DNA of 64,000 nt from UBA4416 sp036676295 (GCA_036676295.1 JAKFDE010000061.1:124001-188000), one strand, 5' to 3'; counted from the stretch's first letter, positions 17,192 to 26,089 are shown. The notes: generated from the letters alone by a model not told the origin. Numbers and translations: made by a program.

Positions 17192-20100
17192 ATGAAAAAG
17201 TACCCTACATACAGCCAGCTTAACTTATCACAAATAAGTAAAGACATTTTAAATTATTGGAAGGAAAAAGACACTTTCGGAAAATCCATTTCTACACGCG
17301 AAGGAAAAACGCCTTGGGTGTTTTATGAAGGTCCGCCAAGTGCTAATGGTTTGCCAGGTATTCATCATGTCATGGGTCGTACGATCAAAGATATTTTTTG
17401 TCGTTATAAAACATTACAGGGGTTTCAGGTTAAACGTAAAGCAGGTTGGGATACACACGGTTTACCGATTGAGTTAGGCGTAGAAAAATCCTTAGGAATC
17501 ACCAAAGAAGATATCGGAAATCCAAATAGCAAAAAATTTATTTCGGTTGAAGATTACAATAAAGCTTGCCGTAAAGAGGTAATGAAATACACTGATAAGT
17601 GGGAAGATGTAACGGCTAAGATGGGTTACTGGGTGGATATGAAAGATCCTTACATCACTTACGATAACAAGTACATTGAAAGTGTGTGGTGGTTATTACA
17701 AAACATGAATAACAAAGGTTTATTATACAAAGGCTTTACCATTCAACCCTATTCACCGGCGGCAGGAACAGGTTTGTCATCGCATGAGTTAAACCAACCG
17801 GGTTGCTACCGTGACGTGAAAGACAGAACAGCGACTGTTCAGTTTAAAGTGAAAAGTGAACAAGGAATAGTAAGTAAATTTTCTCTTTCTCACGATTCAG
17901 AACTTTACATTTTAGCATGGACGACTACACCTTGGACATTACCTTCTAACACAGCGTTAGCCGTTGGAAAAGATATTGATTATGTTTTTGTAGAGAGCTT
18001 TAATCCTTTTAGCGGACATCCACAAACCGTTATTTTAGCTAAAGACTTATTAAATAAATATTTTTCAGAAAAACACACGGATCTAAAATTTGAAGATTAT
18101 AAAGCGGGAGATAAAAACATTCCGTTTAAAATTGTAGGTCACTGCAAAGGTTCTGATTTAGCAGGTATTTCTTACGAGCAATTATTGCCTTTTGTTCAAC
18201 CGGAAGGCGATGCGTTTAAAGTAATTGTTGGCGATTTTGTGACCACAACAGATGGTACCGGTATTGTACACATAGCGCCAAGTTTTGGTGCGGATGACTT
18301 TAGAGTAGCTAAACAAAACGGAATCGATTCATTAACCTTAGTTGATAAACGCGGACGATTTGTGCCTGAAGTACAAGATGGCATTTTCTTGTTCGGTGAA
18401 GAATATGTGAAAGAAGCGTATCATACGGATGCTGAAAAACAAGTGGAATTTGAAAAACAAAAACAAGTTTTAGAAGCCAATCATAAGATCAAAGAACTAA
18501 AAGCTTACCTGAGTGTTGATGAACGTATTGTTTTGAAACTACAGGAAGAAAATAAATTATTTAAAAAAGAAACCTACGAGCATAGTTACCCACACTGTTG
18601 GAGAACCGATAAACCGGTTTTATATTATCCATTAGACTCATGGTTCATTAAATCAACGGCAGCAAAAGATCGCATGATCGAACTGAACAAAACCATTAAC
18701 TGGAAACCGGAAGCTACCGGTACCGGGCGTTTTGGTAACTGGTTAGAGAATTTAAATGATTGGAACTTATCACGTTCTCGTTTTTGGGGTATTCCAATTC
18801 CTATCTGGACAAGCGAAGATAGCTCAGAACAAATTGTGATCGGTAGCGCTGAAGAATTGAAGAAAGAAATTGAGAACGCGATCGCTAAAGGAATGATGAC
18901 GGAGAACCCTTTAGGGAAATTTGTTCCAGGAAATTTCAGCGCAGAAAACTACGACACTTTTGATTTGCATAAACCATATGCGGATAATATCATCTTAGAA
19001 AAAAACGGAAAAAAATTATTCCGCGAACCTGATCTGATCGATGTGTGGTTTGATTCTGGCGCTATGCCTTATGCGCAAGTGCATTACCCGTTTGAGAACA
19101 AAGAATTAATTGACGATAAAAAATATTACCCTGCCGATTTTATTGCAGAAGGTGTTGATCAAACGCGTGGATGGTTTTTTACCTTACACGCCATCGCAAC
19201 TATGAATTTTGATTCTGTTGCATACAAAAATGTAGTATCTAACGGATTGGTGTTGGATAAGAACGGAAACAAAATGAGTAAGCGTTTAGGTAATGCGGTG
19301 GATCCATTTGAAACCATTGAAAAATATGGAGCTGATGCAACCCGTTGGTACATGATCGCTAACGCAGCACCTTGGGATAATTTAAAATTTGATGTGGAAG
19401 GTATTACCGAAGTTCAACGTAAATTATTTGGAACGTTATATAACACATACGGCTTCTTTGCTTTATACGCCAATGTAGATGGTTTTGTAGTTGACAGCAA
19501 CAAAACGGTAAACGTTAGTAATCGTTCGGAGTTAGATCGTTGGATCTTATCTAAATTAAATTCGTTAGTAAAAGATGTAACCGAACAATACGAAACGTTT
19601 GAACCGCATAAAGCAGCACGCGACATCGAAGAGTTTGTTGATGAACATTTAAGTAACTGGTACATCCGTTTATCTCGCCGTCGTTTTTGGAAAGGCGAAA
19701 TGAGCGATGATAAAAAAGCAGCTTACGAAACCTTATTCGAGTGTTTAAATACGTTATCTAAATTAATGAGTCCGATTGCACCATTCTTTGCAGATTGGTT
19801 ATACCAAAACTTAAATGATGCGGTTGGAGAGATTGATTCTGTTCATTTAACAGACTATCCAAAAGTGAACGAAACAAGCATTGATTTGAGTTTGGAAAAA
19901 CGCATGGAGATGGCTCAAAAGATTTCTTCTATGGTCTTATCGATCCGTAAAAAAGAAAATTTAAAAGTTCGTCAGCCTTTGCAAAAAATCCAGATCCCTG
20001 TTTTAGATAATGAATTCAAACAACGAGTAGAATCAGTAAAAGAGATCATCTTAGCTGAGGTGAATGTGAAAGAATTGGAATTAGTAACAGAGGAGCAAGT

Positions 20101-20641
20101 TCAGATCGTTAAAAACCTGAAGTTGAATTTTAAAACCTTAGGCAAAAAATGTGGTAAACACATGAAAACCGTTCAGGCATATGCCAATGATCATGGCGCG
20201 TTAATTATTGCGGCTATTGAGAAAACCGGCAAATTTGATATGAATATCGAAGGCGAGGTAATTACTCTGGAATTAGAAGACGTAGAGATCATTCCGGTGG
20301 ACATCCCGGGCTGGAAAGTAGCCAATAGTGGCCAGATAACCGTAGCTTTAGACGTGACTTTGACGGATGCCTTAAAAGAAGAAGGATTGGCCCGAGAACT
20401 GGTAAATCGTATCCAAAACCTCAGAAAAGACGGCGGATTGAACGTTACAGACAAGATTTTAGTGAAAATTCAGCAAAATGATGCCTTAGATACGGCCATT
20501 CAAAATAATTTAAGTTATATTTGCGCCGAAACTTTAACCGGCGATTTACAAGTGGTGCAAAATTTGTCCTCTACCACTGCGAGTTCTGTTGAAGTGGACG
20601 AATTGGTATCTACCCTTATTTCTATTGAAAAATTAAATTAA
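17192..20641 (+). CDS. ileS: Isoleucyl-tRNA synthetase
   Basis: The 1149-residue class I synthetase charges tRNA-Ile with isoleucine. The HIGH motif appears as GIHH at residues 56-59 and the KMSKS loop as KMSKR at 694-698. Between them lie the CP1 editing domain, with TTTPWTLPSN near 250, and the catalytic WFDSGAMP block. The C-terminal tail is the long type without an obvious Cys4 zinc site. It heads the ileS / DksA-like / lspA run that is common in Bacteroidota; the next gene starts 17 bp after its stop codon. Confidence 0.97.
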   Translation: MKKYPTYSQLNLSQISKDILNYWKEKDTFGKSISTREGKTPWVFYEGPPSANGLPGIHHVMGRTIKDIFCRYKTLQGFQVKRKAGWDTHGLPIELGVEKSLGITKEDIGNPNSKKFISVEDYNKACRKEVMKYTDKWEDVTAKMGYWVDMKDPYITYDNKYIESVWWLLQNMNNKGLLYKGFTIQPYSPAAGTGLSSHELNQPGCYRDVKDRTATVQFKVKSEQGIVSKFSLSHDSELYILAWTTTPWTLPSNTALAVGKDIDYVFVESFNPFSGHPQTVILAKDLLNKYFSEKHTDLKFEDYKAGDKNIPFKIVGHCKGSDLAGISYEQLLPFVQPEGDAFKVIVGDFVTTTDGTGIVHIAPSFGADDFRVAKQNGIDSLTLVDKRGRFVPEVQDGIFLFGEEYVKEAYHTDAEKQVEFEKQKQVLEANHKIKELKAYLSVDERIVLKLQEENKLFKKETYEHSYPHCWRTDKPVLYYPLDSWFIKSTAAKDRMIELNKTINWKPEATGTGRFGNWLENLNDWNLSRSRFWGIPIPIWTSEDSSEQIVIGSAEELKKEIENAIAKGMMTENPLGKFVPGNFSAENYDTFDLHKPYADNIILEKNGKKLFREPDLIDVWFDSGAMPYAQVHYPFENKELIDDKKYYPADFIAEGVDQTRGWFFTLHAIATMNFDSVAYKNVVSNGLVLDKNGNKMSKRLGNAVDPFETIEKYGADATRWYMIANAAPWDNLKFDVEGITEVQRKLFGTLYNTYGFFALYANVDGFVVDSNKTVNVSNRSELDRWILSKLNSLVKDVTEQYETFEPHKAARDIEEFVDEHLSNWYIRLSRRRFWKGEMSDDKKAAYETLFECLNTLSKLMSPIAPFFADWLYQNLNDAVGEIDSVHLTDYPKVNETSIDLSLEKRMEMAQKISSMVLSIRKKENLKVRQPLQKIQIPVLDNEFKQRVESVKEIILAEVNVKELELVTEEQVQIVKNLKLNFKTLGKKCGKHMKTVQAYANDHGALIIAAIEKTGKFDMNIEGEVITLELEDVEIIPVDIPGWKVANSGQITVALDVTLTDALKEEGLARELVNRIQNLRKDGGLNVTDKILVKIQQNDALDTAIQNNLSYICAETLTGDLQVVQNLSSTTASSVEVDELVSTLISIEKLN

Positions 20642-20658
20642 TTTTAAGTACAAGAACT

Positions 20659-21828
20659 ATGGCAAAGAAAATTGTAAAACCGGCAAAAAAAGTTAGCAAA
20701 CCAGCTCCTAAAAAAGCAGCGGCTAAACCTGCCAAGAAAGCAGCTAAACCAGCGCCTAAAAAAGTAGCAAAACCGGCAAAGCCAGCCCCTAAAAAGGTTG
20801 TTAAAAAACCTGCGCCAAAACCAACAGCTAAAAAAGTTGTTGCTAAAAAACCAGCCCCTAAAAAAGTAACTAAAGTGCCCGTAAAAAAAGTAGTTAAAGC
20901 AACTAAACCTGCTCCGAAAAAAATTGAAAAAAAAGCAGCTAAGCCTGCTCCTAAAGTTGCCGCTAAACCGGCAAAAAAGGTTGAAGTTAAAAAACAAGCT
21001 AAGGAATTAGTAAAAGATAAAAAAGCCGGAAAGCCAATTGATGCAATTGCAAAAAAAGGAGCTAAACCAAGCAAGAAAGCCGGAAAACCTTCTAAAAAAG
21101 GAAAAAAAGGCGATGATGATGAAGATGATGACATTGAAGCGGAAGAAGAAGATGATTCTGACGTTGATGTAAAGGATGATTACGAAAAACCGGAAGATGA
21201 TGATGATGCAGTGGTTGATTTGGATGAAGCGCCTGTATTAGATCTAGAAGGTGGAAGCATTCCATTAGATGATGATGATGATGATGAAATTCCTGAAAAA
21301 CGTGGCCGTGGCCGTAGAAAGAAAAACGAAGGACGCTCAGGCGGAGGATCTGAATCTTATATCAGAAACAGACCAATGCATATTGATATTACAAAACCGT
21401 TGATCAAAAAACCTCAGGCAGCGCAACCTACGCCTTTTCTTAATACGAAAGATGATAGAAGCCGTTATTCTGATAAAGAATTAGGAGAGTTTAAAGATCT
21501 GATCATTGAGAAATTGAAAGAAGCTCAAACGGATTTTGATCTGTTAAAACAAACCTTGTCTAACGCTGATAATCATGGAACTGACGATACATCGCCATCG
21601 TTCAAATTATTAGAAGATGGATCGGATGTATTATCAAAAGAAGAAACAGCACAATTAGCGATCCGTCAGGAAAAATACATTGTGAACTTGAAAAACGCAT
21701 TAATGCGTATTGAAAATAAAACGTATGGCATTTGTCGTGTAACCGGAAAATTAATTCCGAAAGAGCGTTTACGTTCTGTGCCTCACGCAACTTTAGGAAT
21801 TGATGCAAAATTAAATCAACCTAGCTAA
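20659..21828 (+). CDS. DksA/TraR-family regulator with a histone-H1-like N-terminal tail
   Basis: A 389-residue chimera-like protein. Residues 1-150 are almost pure Lys, Ala, Pro and Val in PAPKK/PAKKA repeats. Residues 151-215 are strongly acidic, 216-228 are Arg/Lys-rich, and about 270-389 form a DksA/TraR domain with the coiled-coil EFKDLIIEKL and the YGICRVTGKLIPKERL finger region. DksA proteins bind RNA polymerase through the secondary channel. Only one of the four zinc cysteines (Cys359) is present, so the finger probably holds no zinc. The basic tail may bind DNA or RNA. The gene lies between ileS and lspA and ends in a strong terminator. Confidence 0.9.
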   Translation: MAKKIVKPAKKVSKPAPKKAAAKPAKKAAKPAPKKVAKPAKPAPKKVVKKPAPKPTAKKVVAKKPAPKKVTKVPVKKVVKATKPAPKKIEKKAAKPAPKVAAKPAKKVEVKKQAKELVKDKKAGKPIDAIAKKGAKPSKKAGKPSKKGKKGDDDEDDDIEAEEEDDSDVDVKDDYEKPEDDDDAVVDLDEAPVLDLEGGSIPLDDDDDDEIPEKRGRGRRKKNEGRSGGGSESYIRNRPMHIDITKPLIKKPQAAQPTPFLNTKDDRSRYSDKELGEFKDLIIEKLKEAQTDFDLLKQTLSNADNHGTDDTSPSFKLLEDGSDVLSKEETAQLAIRQEKYIVNLKNALMRIENKTYGICRVTGKLIPKERLRSVPHATLGIDAKLNQPS

Positions 21829-21846
21829 TATAAGTTCTCACATTAA

Positions 21847-21880
21847 AAAAAGGTTATCTTTGCAAGAAGATAACCTTTTT
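21847..21880 (+). terminator. Rho-independent terminator after the DksA-like gene
   Basis: Perfect 14-bp arms (aaaaaggttatctt / aagataaccttttt) flank a 6-base loop, and the T run forms part of the right arm. It separates the DksA-like gene from lspA, which starts 15 bp later and so may depend on read-through or a promoter within the hairpin region. Confidence 0.85.
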
Positions 21881-21894
21881 GCTTTTACGGCATT

Positions 21895-22557
21895 ATGCTT
21901 AAAAAATACAGACTTCCCATATTCGTTGTATTAGCAGTATTACTGATTGATCAATGTATTAAATTATATATTAAATCTACTTATCCGGTTGGCGAAGTAA
22001 CAAGAGTATTTGATTGGTGTCGAATTACCTTTACCGAAAACCCGGGAATGGCCTTTGGCCTTGAGTTTGGCGGTAATTACGGAAAATTAGCCTTGAGTTT
22101 ATTCAGAGTAGCTGCTGTTTTTGTTGGTGCTTTTTATATTAAAAAAATTGTGAATGATGGTGAACACAAAGGCTTTATTGTTTGTGTGTCGTTAATATTA
22201 GCCGGAGCTTTAGGTAATATTTTAGATTCTGCGTTCTATGGAATTTTATTTGGCCCTAGCGATGAATATCAGGTAGCTCAATTTATGCCTGAAGGAGGCG
22301 GTTATGCCGGATTTTTACAAGGCTATGTAGTAGACATGTTTTATTTTCCTATTTACCACGGGATGTTGCCGGAGTGGTTGCCTATTTGGGGAGGAGAACC
22401 GTTTGAATTTTTTAGCGCCATTTTTAACTTTGCCGATATGGCTATTTCATTTGGAGTTGGAATTATTTTAGTGTTTCAGAAAGTGTTTTTTAAAGTAAAA
22501 GAAACACCTTCTGTTCCTACTGCCGAAAATCAAAGTAGCGAAACTCCCTTGAGTTGA
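21895..22557 (+). CDS. lspA: Lipoprotein signal peptidase (signal peptidase II)
   Basis: The 220-residue inner-membrane aspartic protease cleaves the signal peptide of diacylglyceryl-modified prolipoproteins. The two catalytic aspartates are visible in GNILDSAFYG (near residue 112) and NFADMAISFG (near 182), and the TENPGMAFG motif lies near residue 45. It is longer than E. coli LspA (164 residues) because of a loop between the last two helices and a polar C-terminal tail, as in other Bacteroidota. Four hydrophobic helices are visible. The window encodes several lipobox proteins that would be substrates. Confidence 0.95.
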   Translation: MLKKYRLPIFVVLAVLLIDQCIKLYIKSTYPVGEVTRVFDWCRITFTENPGMAFGLEFGGNYGKLALSLFRVAAVFVGAFYIKKIVNDGEHKGFIVCVSLILAGALGNILDSAFYGILFGPSDEYQVAQFMPEGGGYAGFLQGYVVDMFYFPIYHGMLPEWLPIWGGEPFEFFSAIFNFADMAISFGVGIILVFQKVFFKVKETPSVPTAENQSSETPLS

Positions 22558-22593
22558 TATACTAAAACCACAAAAATTACGTTTTCAGGTTAG

Positions 22594-23346
22594 TTGAAAT
22601 ACATTGTTCACATACTATTTTTCTGTTTATTGTGTAGTCAAGGCTTGGCTCAACACAAAGAAGAGAGCGGGGTAAACTTACCTAAGTTTTATAAAAGCAG
22701 AATGCATTTCGGTTTTGCTTTAGCCTATAATAAAACAGATTTTAAGATCAACACCATTAAAAACTCAGCCTTTCCTGATACAGTGATTGGGACAACAAGG
22801 TATGGCATTAAAACAATTTACACGAAATCAGATCCGGGTTTTGCCTTAGGAATTATTTCTGATTTCAGATTACATGAATACATAAGATTGCGCTTTACAC
22901 CTAATATTAGTTTTGCTTCACGCAGCTTAGAATATAGATTAGAAAGCACAAACAGAGATAGCGTTAAGCTGTATAAAAAAAGTGTTGAATCTACATTTAT
23001 AATTTTTCCTTTAGAATTAAAATTACAATCCAAGCGCTTGGATAATTTTGGAGCGTATGTTATTGTTGGTGGTGGTTACAGCATGGATCTGGTATCACGA
23101 AAAAAAGGACAAGCTGTTGGTGGTGCAAATCAGTTGGATGATGCCGTACAATTAAAACGCGATGACTTTTTTTATAGCGGTGGAGCAGGTGTTGATTTTT
23201 ATTTACAGTATTTTAAATTAGGCTTAGAAGTAAAAGCTTTGATGGGAACAAAAAACCTGATACAACCTCTCAATAATATTTTCACCAACAGTATCAATAA
23301 AGTGAATTCTAAAATGGTGATCTTTTCGGTGACCTTTGAAGGATAA
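22594..23346 (+). CDS. porT: PorT-like outer-membrane protein, probable type IX secretion component
   Basis: A 250-residue protein with a signal peptide ending near GLAQ and an outer-membrane barrel pattern. Blocks that match PorT/SprT as I know the family are HFGFALAYNKTDFKI near residue 38, DPGFALGIISDFRLHEYIRL near 80, and FTPNISFASRSLEYR just after. PorT is required for type IX secretion in Porphyromonas gingivalis and gliding in Flavobacterium johnsoniae. The start is TTG; the signal peptide begins directly after it. The gene is 36 bp downstream of lspA and ends at a bidirectional terminator. A generic PorT-family barrel remains possible. Confidence 0.75.
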   Translation: MKYIVHILFFCLLCSQGLAQHKEESGVNLPKFYKSRMHFGFALAYNKTDFKINTIKNSAFPDTVIGTTRYGIKTIYTKSDPGFALGIISDFRLHEYIRLRFTPNISFASRSLEYRLESTNRDSVKLYKKSVESTFIIFPLELKLQSKRLDNFGAYVIVGGGYSMDLVSRKKGQAVGGANQLDDAVQLKRDDFFYSGGAGVDFYLQYFKLGLEVKALMGTKNLIQPLNNIFTNSINKVNSKMVIFSVTFEG

Positions 23347-23366
23347 GGATAATTAGATAACAGCAT

Positions 23367-23402
23367 AAAAAAACCCGAAACAATTTTGTTTCGGGTTTTT
23401 TT
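23367..23402. terminator. Bidirectional terminator between porT-like gene and efp
   Basis: Perfect 15-bp arms (aaaaaaacccgaaac / gtttcgggttttttt) enclose a short loop, with A and T runs on both sides. It can stop transcription of the converging porT-like gene (+) and efp (-). Confidence 0.88.
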
Positions 23403-23422
23403 GTTAGAGTAAAGAACTCTGA

Positions 23423-23986
23423 TTATTTTTTCACACGCTCAACATAAGTTGCAGTACGTGTATCTACTTTTACTAAGTCACCTTCATTACAAAATAATGG
23501 AACGCTTACAACAGCACCCGTATCTAATGTTGCAGGCTTTAATGTGTTCGTGGCAGTATCTCCTTTTATTCCAGGTTCTGCGTATGCAATTGTACATACT
23601 ACAAACGTTGGAGCCTCTGCTAAAATAACAGTATCTCCTTCAAAACTTACTTTCACTTCCATCTCTTCTTTTAAGAATTGGAAACTGTCTCCGAATAAAG
23701 CTACCGGTACATATACTTGTTCAAATGTAGCTTTGTCCATTACAACAGCAAATTCACCTTCCTGGTAAATGTATTGCATTTGTCTGAATTCAACTCTTAC
23801 AATATCCACAGTCTCACCACTTCTAAATCTGTTTTCAATTTGTTTACCATTGATGAGGTTACGCATCTTTGCCTGGTAAAAAGCACGTAAGTTACCCGGA
23901 GTACGGTGTTGCCACTCTGTAACTTGCATTAATTCGTTATTAAATCTAATGATTGATCCTACGTTGATATCGCCTGTGTCTGCCAT
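23423..23986 (-). CDS. efp: Translation elongation factor P
   Basis: The 187-residue, three-domain protein rescues ribosomes stalled at proline stretches. The KOW-like N-terminal domain, the OB domains and the C-terminal GDTATNTLKPA motif are all present. At the loop tip, where E. coli has modified Lys34 in KPGKGQAF, this protein reads TPGNLRAF, with Asn32 in the aligned position. It therefore belongs to neither the lysylated nor the rhamnosylated class. The gene follows accA by 39 bp on the same strand and is probably co-transcribed from the accA promoter. Confidence 0.96.
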   Translation of the reverse strand: MADTGDINVGSIIRFNNELMQVTEWQHRTPGNLRAFYQAKMRNLINGKQIENRFRSGETVDIVRVEFRQMQYIYQEGEFAVVMDKATFEQVYVPVALFGDSFQFLKEEMEVKVSFEGDTVILAEAPTFVVCTIAYAEPGIKGDTATNTLKPATLDTGAVVSVPLFCNEGDLVKVDTRTATYVERVKK

Positions 23987-24025
23987 ATTATTAATTTTTT
24001 ATTCTTATTTATAATTTAAACGTGT

Positions 24026-24988
24026 TTAGTTTTCTAATTCATGAACCACACCCATTGAACTGAATTTTTCAATACGGGCATTGATTCTTTCATCAGGAGT
24101 TTGTTTTTTTAAGTTGGCTAAGTGTTTCAAAATTTCTTCTTTCACAGTCGCAAACATTGCTTGTTGATCGTTGTGTGCGCCACCTAATGGTTCTTTGATA
24201 ATGCCATCGATCAAGCCATTTGCACTCATATCATCAGCCGTTAATTTTAATGCTTCGGCAGCAGTTTCTTTAAAACTCCAGCTACGCCATAAAATAGACG
24301 AACAGGATTCAGGTGAAATAACAGAGTACCAGGTGTTTTCCAACATCAATACTTTATCACCAATACCAATTCCCAAAGCGCCACCACTGGCTCCTTCGCC
24401 AATAATGATACAAATTACAGGAACTTTTAATTGAGACATTTCTAATAAATTACGGGCAATAGCTTCCCCTTGTCCGCGTTCTTCTGCTTCTAATCCAGGG
24501 TATGCACCAGGTGTATCAATAAAAGTTACGATTGGTTTATTGAATTTTTCGGCCATTTTCATTAAGCGTAAGGCTTTGCGGTAACCCTCAGGGTTAGCCA
24601 TACCAAAACGACGAATTTGACGCATTTTAGTATTGATCCCTTTTTGCTGACCAATAAACATAACTGTTTGTCCATCAACATCACCAAATCCACCAACCAT
24701 GGCTTTATCATCACCTACAGTTCTGTCGCCATGTAATTCTATAAAAGAACCATTTGAAACAGCATCAATATAAGCAAGCGTATATGGTCTTTCGGGATGA
24801 CGGCTTACCTGAACACGTTGCCATGCAGTAAGATTAGAAAATATCTCCTCGCGTTTTGAAACAATTTTTGCTTCTAATTCGGCAATCGATTTGCTCATAT
24901 CCACTTTGCTTTTTTCGGCAACGCTTTTAAGCTTTTCTAATTGTTCGTCAAGCTCCTGAATTGGCTTTTCAAAATCAAGATAAATCAT
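24026..24988 (-). CDS. accA: Acetyl-CoA carboxylase carboxyltransferase subunit alpha
   Basis: The 320-residue alpha subunit pairs with AccD to move the carboxyl group from biotin to acetyl-CoA, the first step of fatty acid synthesis. It shows the N-terminal helical segment (LEKLKSVAEKSKVDMSKSIA), the crotonase-fold core with RQIRRFGMANPEGYRKALR, and the oxyanion-hole glycines in GEGASGGALGIG. Length and sequence are typical. A good promoter lies 26 bp upstream of its ATG. A palindromic repeat separates it from divergent ispE. Confidence 0.97.
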   Translation of the reverse strand: MIYLDFEKPIQELDEQLEKLKSVAEKSKVDMSKSIAELEAKIVSKREEIFSNLTAWQRVQVSRHPERPYTLAYIDAVSNGSFIELHGDRTVGDDKAMVGGFGDVDGQTVMFIGQQKGINTKMRQIRRFGMANPEGYRKALRLMKMAEKFNKPIVTFIDTPGAYPGLEAEERGQGEAIARNLLEMSQLKVPVICIIIGEGASGGALGIGIGDKVLMLENTWYSVISPESCSSILWRSWSFKETAAEALKLTADDMSANGLIDGIIKEPLGGAHNDQQAMFATVKEEILKHLANLKKQTPDERINARIEKFSSMGVVHELEN

Positions 24989-25013
24989 GTTTTAGTACTA
25001 ATTAGTTAGAGGG

Positions 25014-25042
25014 CAAAGATACTAAAATATTGAAAACACAAA
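25014..25042 (-). promoter_or_regulatory. Bacteroidota-type promoter for accA-efp
   Basis: On the minus strand TTTG (25042-25039), a 17-base spacer and TATCTTTG (25021-25014) match the TTTG / TAnnTTTG consensus. The predicted start of transcription would give a leader of roughly 20 bases before the accA ATG at 24988. Confidence 0.62.
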
Positions 25043-25087
25043 CCTTGTAAGTTGCTGATAATCAGTCGGCAATTTTCTCAAAAACTG

Positions 25088-25174
25088 ATAGAACGCAGAT
25101 AACACAGATTTTTTATGATTAGCTAAGATTTTTATCTGCGCCAATCTATTTTATCTGTGTCATCAGCGTTCTAT
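25088..25174. repeat. Palindromic dispersed repeat, copy 2
   Basis: Inverted 22-base arms lie at 25088-25109 and 25153-25174, with three mismatches between arms. The left arm closely matches that of the copy at 10394-10490. It lies in the 236-bp divergent spacer between accA and ispE, whose only other visible content is the accA promoter. Confidence 0.78.
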
Positions 25175-25224
25175 TTATTTAATGATTGAGATAGTAGTAA
25201 TTATTAAATTAATAGATTTGTTAC

Positions 25225-26061
25225 ATGATTTGTTTTCCAAACGCTAAAATAAATTTAGGGTTATCAATTACTGAAAAACGCGCCGATGGGTTTCATAATA
25301 TTGAAACCGTGTTTTATCCTACCGGATGGAATGAAGCTTTGGAGGTAGTGGTTCTCGACTCCGCTCGAACTGACAAGTCTTCTTCCAAAGAATTTAATTT
25401 ACACTTAAGTGGTATTCCCATTTCAGGAAATACCGAAGATAATTTATTATACAAAGCGTATCAGATCATAAAACAAACAAAGGAACTTCCACACATAGAT
25501 GTGTATTTACACAAGACCTTACCGATGGGAGCGGGCCTTGGTGGTGGAAGTGCCGATGCAGCGTTTTTTATTAATTTATTGAACGAACAGTTTACATTAC
25601 AGTTATCTGAAACAGAAAGAATAGATATTGCGAAACAATTAGGTAGCGACTGCGCCTTCTTCATTAAAAATAAACCTGTATTTGCTTATGAAAAAGGAGA
25701 TGTGTTTAAAGATATTGATTTAGATCTCAGCCAATATTACATTGCGATTATTTATCCTAATGTGCACAGCAACACCAAAGAAGCCTATAGTTTAGTAAAA
25801 CCACACCAACCTAAAAAGACAATTTTAGAAATTATAAAACAACCAATTGCTTCGTGGAAACATGAATTATTAAATGATTTTGAAATTTCTATTTTTGATA
25901 AATACCCTGTTGTTGAAAAAACAAAAAATGACCTCTATGATTTAGGCGCTTTATATGCCAGCATGAGTGGCAGTGGTAGTGCCGTGTTCGGGATCTTTGA
26001 AAAATTACCTGATTTAAAACACCTAAGTCAATTCTCACATTGGGTGGGGAAGATGAAATAA
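25225..26061 (+). CDS. ispE: 4-diphosphocytidyl-2-C-methyl-D-erythritol kinase
   Basis: The 278-residue GHMP kinase phosphorylates the 2-hydroxyl of CDP-methylerythritol in the non-mevalonate isoprenoid pathway. The N-terminal NAKINLGLSITEKRADGFHN motif contains the catalytic Lys8, the ATP-binding glycine loop is PMGAGLGGGSADAA near residue 93, and the third motif is SMSGSGSAVFG near 246. Residues 43-50 are encoded by a copy of a dispersed spacer repeat that sits in frame in a surface loop. All motifs remain intact, so the enzyme is probably functional. Confidence 0.95.
   Translation: MICFPNAKINLGLSITEKRADGFHNIETVFYPTGWNEALEVVVLDSARTDKSSSKEFNLHLSGIPISGNTEDNLLYKAYQIIKQTKELPHIDVYLHKTLPMGAGLGGGSADAAFFINLLNEQFTLQLSETERIDIAKQLGSDCAFFIKNKPVFAYEKGDVFKDIDLDLSQYYIAIIYPNVHSNTKEAYSLVKPHQPKKTILEIIKQPIASWKHELLNDFEISIFDKYPVVEKTKNDLYDLGALYASMSGSGSAVFGIFEKLPDLKHLSQFSHWVGKMK
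25352..25374. repeat. Dispersed repeat unit inside the ispE coding sequence
   Basis: The 23 bases ttctcgactccgctcgaact plus gac are the reverse complement, with one mismatch, of the spacer repeat at 35538-35560. They encode ispE residues 43-50 (VLDSARTD) without breaking the frame. Confidence 0.78.
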
Positions 26062-26089
26062 AAAAGGGATCTGCTTGCAGATCCCTTTT
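26062..26089. terminator. Terminator between ispE and the M1 aminopeptidase gene
   Basis: Inverted arms aaaagggatctgc / gcagatccctttt lie immediately after the ispE stop codon, with T runs on either side, between converging genes. The loop as drawn is only a few bases. Confidence 0.82.

Noticed and set aside
20659..21060. Tandem PAPKK/PAKK codon repeats as a CRISPR-like or satellite array
   Set aside because: The units are irregular in length and in frame with a real gene; they encode the protein tail.
20622..21134. Long minus-strand frames opposite the DksA-like gene, Phe/Gly/Ala-rich
   Set aside because: They mirror the Lys/Ala-rich repeat codons of the plus-strand gene and have no family signature; they are composition shadows.
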